A stretch of DNA of 64,000 nt from Scytonema sp045865695 (lineage in GTDB: Bacteria > Cyanobacteriota > Cyanobacteriia > Cyanobacteriales > Nostocaceae): NCBI RefSeq assembly GCF_045865695.1, contig NZ_BAACAP010000246.1:62001-126000 (forward strand), in the 5' to 3' direction. Made by a program: the position numbers and the translations under genes. Below, in pieces: positions 16,180 through 23,084 of this stretch; position 1 is the first letter of the stretch; each line of letters starts with the position of its first letter. The notes beneath the pieces were generated by a model. That model was given only the letters and a program-made list of their open reading frames with translations, searched no databases and was not told where the DNA came from.

Positions 16180-17607
16180 TTAAAATCTATATCTTTTTTC
16201 TTCAAAATCTTCATTGAGGAATTCCTTACCAAAAAAGGTGAGATTACTCTTCCACTGTTCTGTTGGAACACCACCAGGATGGTGGTTATCAAACACCATT
16301 TTTTCTTCATTTATTTTAATCTCAATTCCTTCATGATGTCCATTATCTGCAATAGCCTCATTTGCCGAGACACTATCATCTATTATCAAGTCATTCCGGT
16401 CTGTTGTCTTGGGAGTATCAAGTTTTATCCGCTCTCCACGAATGTTTCGCCCCTTCAAGTAATCCTCAATTTTTTGGGCACATTCAACACATTTCAAATT
16501 CTGCTCCGGTTTGAAACTATTTACAATATCACTAATGTCTTGAAGGACTTGAGGAGTAACTTCTGCTCCAGAACCCCCTGGATCTCCAGAACCTCCTGTA
16601 TCCCCAGACCCAGATGAACCACCACTTGCAGAAGTTGGTGGTGATGGAACATTAGAATTGTGTGGATCTAAATCACTAGCATCAGGTACTCCATCATTAT
16701 CATCATCTGGATCGGTTGTGTCTGGAAGACCATCATCATCAAAATCAGGATTCCCAGGCATAGTATAAATTCCTGGCAATATCCTTAAAGGTCGATCATC
16801 TTCTGGAGTATTGGGGTCGTCTGTCTCAAGCCCCGGAATTACAATTTTGTTCGCATCAAGCGTATCTCCAGGTTCTAATAAACCTCCTTGTGGCATTGAT
16901 TTAATAAAATTTCCCCAGTCAGAAGGTTCGAGTAAGCCAACTGCTGCATCACGCTTTTCTTGTGGCCAATCTTTCCAAGGTGTCTGTTGCAACTCTTGAA
17001 CAATCCAAGTACCTGGTTTAAAGGCAGTGAAGAACTGACCATCAATGTAAATTACATCCCAATAGCAATTTGCTCCATGTGGAGGATTGCCATTAAAAAT
17101 AGTTTGATAAGAATACGAACCACCGTAAGCTGTAAATTCCCAGTGTAAACCGTCTGGATAACAGTCCTGATATTGACCCTGACCCGCAAGAGAAAAACCG
17201 TGACAGACAGAATCTGTAGGATTGGCTTGACAATACCTTTCCTTAGCCTTATTCTGAGCTTGCTCATTGTTACCTTGGTTCCAATAATGCCAAACTGCGT
17301 ATCCACCACCGACTGCACCCACAACAACAGCAACTTTACCAACAGCTTGTACAGACGCAGCAGTAGTTCCAATAGCTGTTGTGGTACTAAGTGTTGAAGC
17401 CCCGAAACCAGTACCAGTAGGAGCAGCAACAACTGGAGCTAATTCAGAGGCGATCGCTGCTGCACATGCAGGTTGAGCAGCACAAGCATCTCTGGAATTT
17501 ATAATAAATGCATAAGCAGTATTAGGAAATGCTTTAAGCAAGAAAATCCAAACAAAAAGCCAAATTTTCAAAAATTCAGCTAAACTTTTTCTGATTTGGG
17601 GACGCAC
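16180..17607 (-). CDS. Secreted polymorphic toxin with C-terminal papain-fold (Tox-PL-like) domain
   Basis: 475 residues. The GTG start at 17607 is supported by AGGAG seven bases upstream. A signal-like hydrophobic N-terminus (residues about 12-32, ending AYAF) is followed by an Ala-rich hydrophobic stretch (about 60-105), a Cys-containing region, calcium-binding thrombospondin type 3-like repeats (DFDDDGLPDTTDPDDDNDG, about 285-310), a Gly/Ser linker (about 325-345) and a C-terminal domain. That domain carries Cys373/Cys376 (KCVECA), His424-425 (NGHHEG) and Asp440 (VFDNHH), in the order Cys-His-Asp of papain-fold toxins such as glutamine deamidases. It likely modifies a target in rival cells. 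The gene immediately downstream is the presumed immunity gene. Confidence 0.8.
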   Translation of the reverse strand: MRPQIRKSLAEFLKIWLFVWIFLLKAFPNTAYAFIINSRDACAAQPACAAAIASELAPVVAAPTGTGFGASTLSTTTAIGTTAASVQAVGKVAVVVGAVGGGYAVWHYWNQGNNEQAQNKAKERYCQANPTDSVCHGFSLAGQGQYQDCYPDGLHWEFTAYGGSYSYQTIFNGNPPHGANCYWDVIYIDGQFFTAFKPGTWIVQELQQTPWKDWPQEKRDAAVGLLEPSDWGNFIKSMPQGGLLEPGDTLDANKIVIPGLETDDPNTPEDDRPLRILPGIYTMPGNPDFDDDGLPDTTDPDDDNDGVPDASDLDPHNSNVPSPPTSASGGSSGSGDTGGSGDPGGSGAEVTPQVLQDISDIVNSFKPEQNLKCVECAQKIEDYLKGRNIRGERIKLDTPKTTDRNDLIIDDSVSANEAIADNGHHEGIEIKINEEKMVFDNHHPGGVPTEQWKSNLTFFGKEFLNEDFEEKRYRF

Positions 17608-18058
17608 AATTTGGCTCCTGACAACACGGTTATTACAACGATTCTTTTTTTAATTGTCAGAAGAATCCCAAAAAAATGGAATTAGTGAGGGTACTTGACT
17701 TTTTGTTAAGCTCTAAAAAAATTATTTGGAGTAAAGTTAAACTAGCCGTAAAGTCATATCAAACTACTTCCAAAGTTTATACAAATTTATCGCTTCTTTA
17801 TAAAGTCAGTTTAAAAAACTGAGAAAAATGTGAAGTTTTCAAGATGACATAATGGTAAAGATAGTCTGGCTTCATGTTTTTTTATACGTATACGTTAAAT
17901 TTAGCTGCTCGATTTTGTTCTCAATCCACGCAATTAAGCTTTAATTCTAGCTCCACTGCATAGGGGGGATATTCCGACTTACAACCTCGTATCCTGGTTC
18001 TAGCTCAGTAGTTTTGTATATTGAACTAGAACTAGGATATTTTGCAATAAATCAATCA
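17608..18058. other. Upstream region of the toxin gene inside the composite element
   Basis: AT-rich non-coding DNA. It contains the perfect palindrome ACGTATACGT (17886-17895) and a 13-bp inverted repeat with one mismatch (ATCCTGGTTCTAG at 17991 and CTAGAACTAGGAT at 18026) near the inner edge of the right-hand 418-bp element. Neither matches a known site. They may be regulatory or remnants of an earlier insertion. Confidence 0.45.
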
Positions 18059-18476
18059 GAGGTTGAGCCGAGATACGTGTAAAAACCTGCAAGATGATCT
18101 AGAAACACCTGCTATTTATAGCTTGTAGCGATTTTTAAGTAAATTGACAGGAGAGTGAAATTTTGGTGTATGTATCGCTACAAAAACAGAAGTGTTTATT
18201 AACTTTATTAACGATTTTTCCTGCGCGCTCGCCATATCCTTGGTCACAGAGGATTGTGCGAAACTCTTATAACTAGAGGATTACAGACTCAAGGATGAGC
18301 ATCCAAGCAAACAGTATATTAAATTCTGTTTGCTACAAAAAAGCAATTATTACACAGAAAGTGCCAGTACATTTATGCACAAATCTTTTGTCTCGTGTCA
18401 AAAACGCTCAAGCTTTTATACAACAAGGCTTTTCAGACCATCTTGCAGGTTTTTACACGTATCTCGGCTCAACCTC
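18059..18476 (-). mobile_element. 418-bp miniature inverted-repeat element, copy B
   Basis: Same length as copy A at 13658-14075, nearly identical and in inverted orientation. It has ~47-bp terminal inverted repeats and internal TGTAGCGAT (18125) / ATCGCTACA (18174). Its right end abuts the GACTT duplication and the right half of the interrupted palindromic repeat. Confidence 0.88.
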
Positions 18477-18481
18477 GACTT

Positions 18482-18755
18482 CGTTTATCTAGTAGCGAAT
18501 TCTATTCGCCCATAACTATACAAGCGAAACCCATATACGTGGGTTTATGTTTATAAAGCCTTGGCGAATAGAATTCGCAGCTATACAAGCGAAACCCACC
18601 TACGTGGGTTTCCTTAGTCCGCGTAGGCGGACTTCGTTTATCTAGTAGCGAATTCTATTCGCCCATAACTATACAAGCGAAACCCACCTACGTGGGTTTT
18701 CTTAGTTCGCGTAGGCGGACTTTGTTTATATAGTAGCGAATTCTATTCGCCCATA
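18482..18755. repeat. Tandem copies of the GAATTC palindromic repeat
   Basis: After the GACTT duplication come the right half of the interrupted copy (to 18510), a partial unit, an intact copy (18561-18663: GGCGAATAGAATTCGC, CCCACCTACGTGGG, CCGCGTAGGCGG, GCGAATTCTATTCGCC) and a further copy to 18755. Other family members lie at 27913 and 30700. No gene lies in 18477-18794. Confidence 0.8.
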
Positions 18756-18794
18756 TCTTTTAAAACATTATTACAAACATGGTTACCAAAATTT

Positions 18795-19685
18795 TTAATA
18801 AGTTTGCTGTTCGAGTATTTTGAGAGCAATTTCAAGGCTTTTCTTCATTCGGTTAAAAGCTGCTGCCAAAGCACCGATTTCATCATTTGATTGTTTTTCA
18901 AAATCAGAATTTATCTCACCAGTACTAACTTTTTCAGCTACCTTAGCCATCTTTTTAATTCGTTGAATAATTGTTCGTCTTAATAAAAGATTTATCAAAA
19001 AAAGGATAATAGCAAAAATAATAATCAAAGCACCTATTAATACATAAGCAGATCGTTGAGCGCTGCTCAGTATTTGACTAGCAGGAATATAAATAACTTG
19101 TGCAGCGATGATTTCATTGAGCTTCCAACTAAAACCATTAAATGAACCATAGCTTGCTATTTGACTTTTAGGAGCAGCTTCTGGTGTTGAATGACATTGC
19201 AAGCAACTTTGTTGAGTGACAGCAAGGGGATAAGCAATGAAGAAGTTTTCTCCTTCTGGAAATTGTCGATACCCAGAAATTTCTTTAGTATTTTTATTCT
19301 TGCGAAATTTGTTGACAAGCTCAGCTTCAAAGCTATCAGCTTTATCGCGTAAATTTGTAGGATTAAGAGTTGCTTCTTTATAAAAGAAATCTTTATAAGT
19401 AGGATTATTACGCAGATCTTCAAAAACTTGAATTGCAGAGAAAGCAGGAACGGTTTCTGCAATAAACGCTGGCTCAATTTGTAACCTAGATTCTAATAAA
19501 GGGTTAATGCGCTTATTTGTGTAGTTTCTCACTGAGTTCATGACTTGTATCAGGATTTGTGCTTTAGCTGTTACCTGTTGTTGTGCATTTTCCTGAAGTA
19601 GTTTTGATGACACAATACCGCTAACAATAATGCCAATAGTAAAGACTATTGCAAACAGTATATTAATCTTTGTTTCTATTTTCAT
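18795..19685 (-). CDS. Tll0287-like (DUF3365) c-type heme sensor with HAMP domain, paralog 1
   Basis: 296 residues from an ATG at 19685. One membrane segment (about 7-28), an extracytoplasmic sensor domain (about 30-205) with a c-type heme motif CLQCH at 161-165, a second membrane segment (about 213-235) and a C-terminal HAMP-like region (about 236-290) with no output domain. The conserved phrases KEATLNPTNLRDKAD and CHSTPEAAPKS recur in paralogs at 21492 and 37182. Probably a redox- or ligand-sensing subunit that passes a signal to a separate kinase. Divergent from the PhnD-like lipoprotein gene. Confidence 0.85.
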   Translation of the reverse strand: MKIETKINILFAIVFTIGIIVSGIVSSKLLQENAQQQVTAKAQILIQVMNSVRNYTNKRINPLLESRLQIEPAFIAETVPAFSAIQVFEDLRNNPTYKDFFYKEATLNPTNLRDKADSFEAELVNKFRKNKNTKEISGYRQFPEGENFFIAYPLAVTQQSCLQCHSTPEAAPKSQIASYGSFNGFSWKLNEIIAAQVIYIPASQILSSAQRSAYVLIGALIIIFAIILFLINLLLRRTIIQRIKKMAKVAEKVSTGEINSDFEKQSNDEIGALAAAFNRMKKSLEIALKILEQQTY

Positions 19686-19774
19686 AAAGATATTAAATTT
19701 AATTAATATGAGAAATGATAATTTTTACTCATTTAGTAAGATAATTTTCTTTGTTTATAATATCACAATTATTA

Positions 19775-20629
19775 ATGTCTTTCTCATTTTCTCGTCGTTA
19801 CCTTTTTTTTCAGTTGTTACTCCTGACTGCTTGTGCAGTAAAATCAACACACAATCAAGGAGATAGGTTAATCATTGGCATTATTAGCTACGAACAAGGA
19901 GAGAAAACACGAGAGCGGTTGACTCGCTTTAGTGGCTATTTAGCTGAAAAAACAGGGGCGCGTGTAGAGATAGAACCTGCATTTAATGAAAATTTAGCTA
20001 TCAGGCGTATTCAGGATGGCGCTTGGTCACTTGTCTTTGCTCCTCCTGGTTTAGCAGCAATAGCTATGGCAAAACATCAATACGTTGCTCTTTTTCCTCT
20101 TTTAGGTAACAGTAATTTACAATCTCTGTTTGTCGTTCGTCAAGATAGCCCCATTCAGGAATTGAAAGGTTTGCAGCAGAAAACAGTTGCTTTGGGTTAT
20201 CTGGGTTCAGCAACTGGATATTATCTACCCCTTTACAATCTTTATGGTTTGACTTTGGCTGAAATCCAATTTGCTCCAACACCGAAAACGGTACTGGAAT
20301 GGATAGCACAAGAAAAAGTGACTGCTGGTGCTCTTTCTAACGAGGAATTTAATCTCTACAGTCCAGACTTCAGTACTACACCGTTTCGTATATTATTTAC
20401 TGATACTCACAAAGTTCCACCTGGTGTGGTTTTGATTTCACCTTCTATAGAGCATAACAGACAAGATGTTATTCGCAAAATTATGAATGCGGCGGTTCCA
20501 GTTTTGACTCAAGAGTTAGGATATGTACCCAATGGGAAGTTACCAGATTACCAATATATGATTTCTGTCGTGGAACGGGTTACCTCAATTGCAAATGAGG
20601 TTCATAACAAACCGGCTCGCTTATTCTAA
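19775..20629 (+). CDS. PhnD-like periplasmic substrate-binding lipoprotein
   Basis: 284 residues from an ATG at 19775; a TTG further upstream is less likely. The lipoprotein signal has the lipobox LLTAC with Cys20. The mature part has the PhnD/phosphonate-binding pattern: IIGIISYEQGEKTRERLTRF, then SLVFAPPGLAAIA, FVVRQDSPIQELKGLQQKTVALGYLGSATGY, and LTDTHKVPPGVV near the end. No permease or ATPase is nearby, so it may act as a ligand sensor for signalling rather than transport. It sits between the heme-sensor gene and a MinD-like gene, and its stop overlaps that of the MinD-like gene (convergent). Confidence 0.8.
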   Translation: MSFSFSRRYLFFQLLLLTACAVKSTHNQGDRLIIGIISYEQGEKTRERLTRFSGYLAEKTGARVEIEPAFNENLAIRRIQDGAWSLVFAPPGLAAIAMAKHQYVALFPLLGNSNLQSLFVVRQDSPIQELKGLQQKTVALGYLGSATGYYLPLYNLYGLTLAEIQFAPTPKTVLEWIAQEKVTAGALSNEEFNLYSPDFSTTPFRILFTDTHKVPPGVVLISPSIEHNRQDVIRKIMNAAVPVLTQELGYVPNGKLPDYQYMISVVERVTSIANEVHNKPARLF

Positions 20630-21393
20630 ATGATTTGTTTGGCGATCGCATTCACTTCTTGAGTCCAAGGATGAAAAGGGTAGCGCAGGCAAAAGATATC
20701 GCTACTAGCTATTTGAAACATTTCTTGGCAAACAGGTAAGATACCCGCTACTTTGGTATTATAAGCATTCTGCACTTGCTGTCGTAAAGTTTGAAAATTA
20801 TAAGTTGGCAGTGCCTTATTAACCACTAGCAACATTTTACGCACTTCCAGTTTACGAGCCACATCGACAGCAACTGCAGTACCGTGATAATCTTGTTGGT
20901 CTGGACGCAGGATAACGAGCAGGACATTGGAAACAATCATGGACAGCAAAGTCTCCTCGTTAATTCCAGGATGAGTGTCAATTAATAGATAATCTAGTTT
21001 CAAACTGCGAGTCAAAGTTTGCAAGCCATCGTTTAGCCGCCGTGCATCGTATCCCTCACGTACAACTCGCGAGATTTCGCTAGTTTTGATGCTTGAAGGA
21101 ACCAAGTAAATACTACCCGAAATTGCATTATTTCCTTGTTTTGCCTTGAGAACTGGAGTGACGTCATAAGCTGTTTGTTCGATCGCACATCGACCCCAAA
21201 GATAATCATTCAGAGTGTAACCAATTGTTTCTTCCTTGAGACCGAAAAGCACGTGAATTCCTGGCGATTGGATATCAGTATCAACAATACCAACTCTTTT
21301 TCCAGAAAGAACCAAGATAGTAGCTAAATTTCCAGTAACATTTGACTTACCAGTTCCACCTCGGAATGAATGTATTGATACAACTTTACACAT
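20626..21393 (-). CDS. MinD/ParA-like P-loop ATPase
   Basis: 255 residues from an ATG at 21393, preceded by AAGGTG. The frame extends further upstream, but that part translates a repeat (GHWGWGIG) and is rejected. A deviant Walker A, SFRGGTGKSN, lies at about residues 8-17, and a Walker A'/switch region VGIVDTDIQSPG and DYLLIDTHPG are visible, as in MinD/ParA/GET3-type ATPases. The first signature position is Arg rather than Lys (RGGTGKS). No partner ParB or MinC is present. The neighbours are heme sensors and a PhnD-like protein, so a role in signalling or localisation of this module is inferred, not partition. Runs in the same direction as the upstream heme sensor (21492). Confidence 0.8.
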   Translation of the reverse strand: MCKVVSIHSFRGGTGKSNVTGNLATILVLSGKRVGIVDTDIQSPGIHVLFGLKEETIGYTLNDYLWGRCAIEQTAYDVTPVLKAKQGNNAISGSIYLVPSSIKTSEISRVVREGYDARRLNDGLQTLTRSLKLDYLLIDTHPGINEETLLSMIVSNVLLVILRPDQQDYHGTAVAVDVARKLEVRKMLLVVNKALPTYNFQTLRQQVQNAYNTKVAGILPVCQEMFQIASSDIFCLRYPFHPWTQEVNAIAKQII

Positions 21394-21435
21394 AATAATT
21401 ACACCTTTTCTATAAAACAATTCGTTTTGACATGG

Positions 21436-21486
21436 GGAAAAGGGCATGGGTAAGAAGTTACCAATGCCCCATCCCCAATGCCCGTA
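21436..21486. repeat. CCCCAATG heptamer-like repeat upstream of the MinD-like gene
   Basis: Repeated GGGGAAAAGGGCATGGG and CCAATGCCCC/CATCCCC units lie between the MinD-like start and the stop of the second heme sensor. Translation of this repeat explains the spurious extension of the MinD-like frame. Confidence 0.55.
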
Positions 21487-21491
21487 TCGCC

Positions 21492-22559
21492 TCATTCATC
21501 AGAAGAATTTTGCCATTTATTCTGAATTTCCTTTGCCTGTTTTTGCAAATTTTTAAAGTAGTCCATCTCCTCAATTTCAGCCACTTGGTTTGATTTTTTA
21601 GCTTGGTCAATTTCAATGGTAAGTTCCTGTACCTGTTGTTTTAGATGTTGCTCGCGAGCATAGATTTCGCGCACCATTCTTTGGAAGACACGCCCCAGAT
21701 GTCCTAGCTCATCAGTACGCTTTGCGATCGCCCCCAAGCTTTTGAGTTCAAACTCTTTTGCCTCATCACCTCCAATAGTATCGTCAATGATTTTTTTGGC
21801 TAACAGAGCCAATGGCTTAAGAGGTAAGATAACATTCCATCTTAGTAAGAAATTGATCGATAAAATTATTACAACAAATGTACTTATAAAAATTCCAAGA
21901 ATTAAATAAAAATTATTGAAAGTTAATTTTTCAAATTGACTTTTAGGTATATAAACAATCTGAGTAGCAATAATCTCGTTGAGATTCCAACCAAAACCAT
22001 TATTTGTACCGTAAGTTGCCAATAGGCTTTGAGGAGCTTTTTCTGGAGTGCTATGACAGCGAAGACATTTTTGGTCTGTAATAGCAAAAGGTCGGGCAGT
22101 ATAAAAAAGTTCCTCTCCCAACACGCTCCGAAAGCCAGATAAAATTTTCAGTCCGGGTTCATTGCGAAAATGCTCTACAATTTTCGTTTCAAATTCATCA
22201 GCTTTATCTCGTATATTTGTTGGATTAATCGTAGCATCTTTGTAAAGGTAGTTTGTAAATTTTTCATTCTTTCTAAAATTTTCTAAAAAAGCTCTTGTCG
22301 AATAGCTTGGTAGAGATTCTGGAGTAAAGTTTTCTTGAGTTTCTACAAGGGAATTTAACAAGGGGTGGACGCAGAGATTTGCATACCCTCTCAAGGAGTT
22401 CATCATTTGTATGAGAATCTCTGCTCGATAATTTAATTCTGCTTCGGCTCTGTATTCCAGACCCTTAGACAAGGCAAACCCACTTGTTAAAATCCCAACT
22501 AAGAAAACAAGTGATAGAAGCAAGGTAAATTTGGTTGCTAGTTTGAGTTTGCCTAACAT
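21492..22559 (-). CDS. Tll0287-like (DUF3365) c-type heme sensor with HAMP and coiled coil, paralog 2
   Basis: 355 residues from the ATG at 22559. A GTG at 22577 is possible, but the ATG gives an N-terminus (MLGKLKLATK) that matches paralog 3. Membrane segment at about 10-32, extracytoplasmic sensor with CLRCH (residues 165-169), second membrane segment at about 212-234, HAMP, then a C-terminal coiled coil (about 290-350, EQHLKQQVQELTIEIDQAKK) absent from the other two paralogs. No kinase or cyclase output follows. It lies upstream of the MinD-like gene on the same strand (about 100 bp) and may be co-transcribed with it. Confidence 0.83.
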   Translation of the reverse strand: MLGKLKLATKFTLLLSLVFLVGILTSGFALSKGLEYRAEAELNYRAEILIQMMNSLRGYANLCVHPLLNSLVETQENFTPESLPSYSTRAFLENFRKNEKFTNYLYKDATINPTNIRDKADEFETKIVEHFRNEPGLKILSGFRSVLGEELFYTARPFAITDQKCLRCHSTPEKAPQSLLATYGTNNGFGWNLNEIIATQIVYIPKSQFEKLTFNNFYLILGIFISTFVVIILSINFLLRWNVILPLKPLALLAKKIIDDTIGGDEAKEFELKSLGAIAKRTDELGHLGRVFQRMVREIYAREQHLKQQVQELTIEIDQAKKSNQVAEIEEMDYFKNLQKQAKEIQNKWQNSSDE

Positions 22560-22699
22560 GGCTTTTAAAATTTTCACTTTTATGAGAATATGTTAGACTC
22601 AAACTAGTGGGAGCATACACTTTTTTCACAAGTGTTTAACCAAACACGATATTACACGTATAATATCATTATCATTAAGATCAACTCCGCCACTCATAC

Positions 22700-22735
22700 A
22701 GGACGGGCGGGGACGCCCGTCCCACAACATGGGAT
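22700..22735. repeat. GGGCG palindromic repeat
   Basis: GGACGGGCGGGGACGCCCGTCCC forms a strong hairpin just downstream of the double-glycine peptide gene. It may act as its terminator or be a dispersed repeat. Confidence 0.5.
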
Positions 22736-22755
22736 AATTTATCTCATGGAAATCC

Positions 22756-22935
22756 TTAAGGCCAATGCTTCTTGGGTTTTGGATAGTGGTCATGACACTT
22801 AGGCTTGGGGTAACAATGGTCTTTCTTTGGATAGTGATGACACTTATCGTCACCGTGACCGCCCGCAATGGTTTCTAATTCAGAATCGGTGAGTTCAATA
22901 TTGTCTTGGATGGTGAATTGAGTTTGTTCAAACAT
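22756..22935 (-). CDS. Double-glycine leader peptide, His/Cys/Lys/Pro-rich (putative secreted peptide precursor)
   Basis: 59 residues from an ATG at 22935 with AGGAG eight bases upstream. The leader MFEQTQFTIQDNIE is followed by ELTDSELETIAGG (residues 14-26), the consensus for processing by C39 peptidase-ABC exporters. The 33-residue core after Gly26 has 3 Cys, 7 His, 3 Tyr-Pro-Lys motifs and many Lys/Pro, and ends KKHWP. The composition suggests metal or heme binding. Maturation enzymes are not seen nearby. A suitable peptidase-exporter is encoded at 1110-3359. The gene lies between the second heme sensor and the hybrid kinase, upstream of the heme sensor on the same strand. Function inferred. 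Confidence 0.75.
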   Translation of the reverse strand: MFEQTQFTIQDNIELTDSELETIAGGHGDDKCHHYPKKDHCYPKPKCHDHYPKPKKHWP

Positions 22936-23084
22936 GATGCTATCTCCTAATTTGTTAATCGTTTGAGTTTATGATTTAGTAGCGGTTTCAACCGCTTCAT
23001 TTATTTCATAAGGTAGACTTTTTGGTTTTATGCACTCTAGTTGGTCAACAAGTTGCAGGTTGTTCACCCTAAGTTGCATTCAGG

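Larger units (their letters stand above)
13658..18476. mobile_element. 4.8-kb composite mobile element bounded by inverted 418-bp elements
   Basis: Bounded by GAGGTTGAGCCGAGATACG at 13658 and its reverse complement ending at 18476. The flanks carry a 5-bp direct repeat, GACTT (13653-13657 and 18477-18481). Removing the element plus one GACTT rejoins a copy of the GAATTC palindromic repeat, matching the intact copy at 18561-18663. The cargo is a broken tyrosine recombinase, two small genes, a putative immunity gene and a papain-fold toxin. No transposase lies inside, so movement would need an enzyme supplied in trans. A 5-bp duplication and long terminal repeats would fit Tn3-type miniature elements (TIMEs) mobilising the DNA between them, but the transposase family is not proven. 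Confidence 0.85.

Noticed and set aside
21394..21495. N-terminal extension of the MinD-like protein
   Set aside because: It translates a GGGGATTGG-type repeat. The ATG at 21393 has a ribosome binding site and starts right before the P-loop region.
22626..22868. 80-codon frame overlapping the double-glycine peptide gene
   Set aside because: It is in another frame and reads through a palindromic repeat. The 59-codon frame has the leader motif and ribosome binding site.
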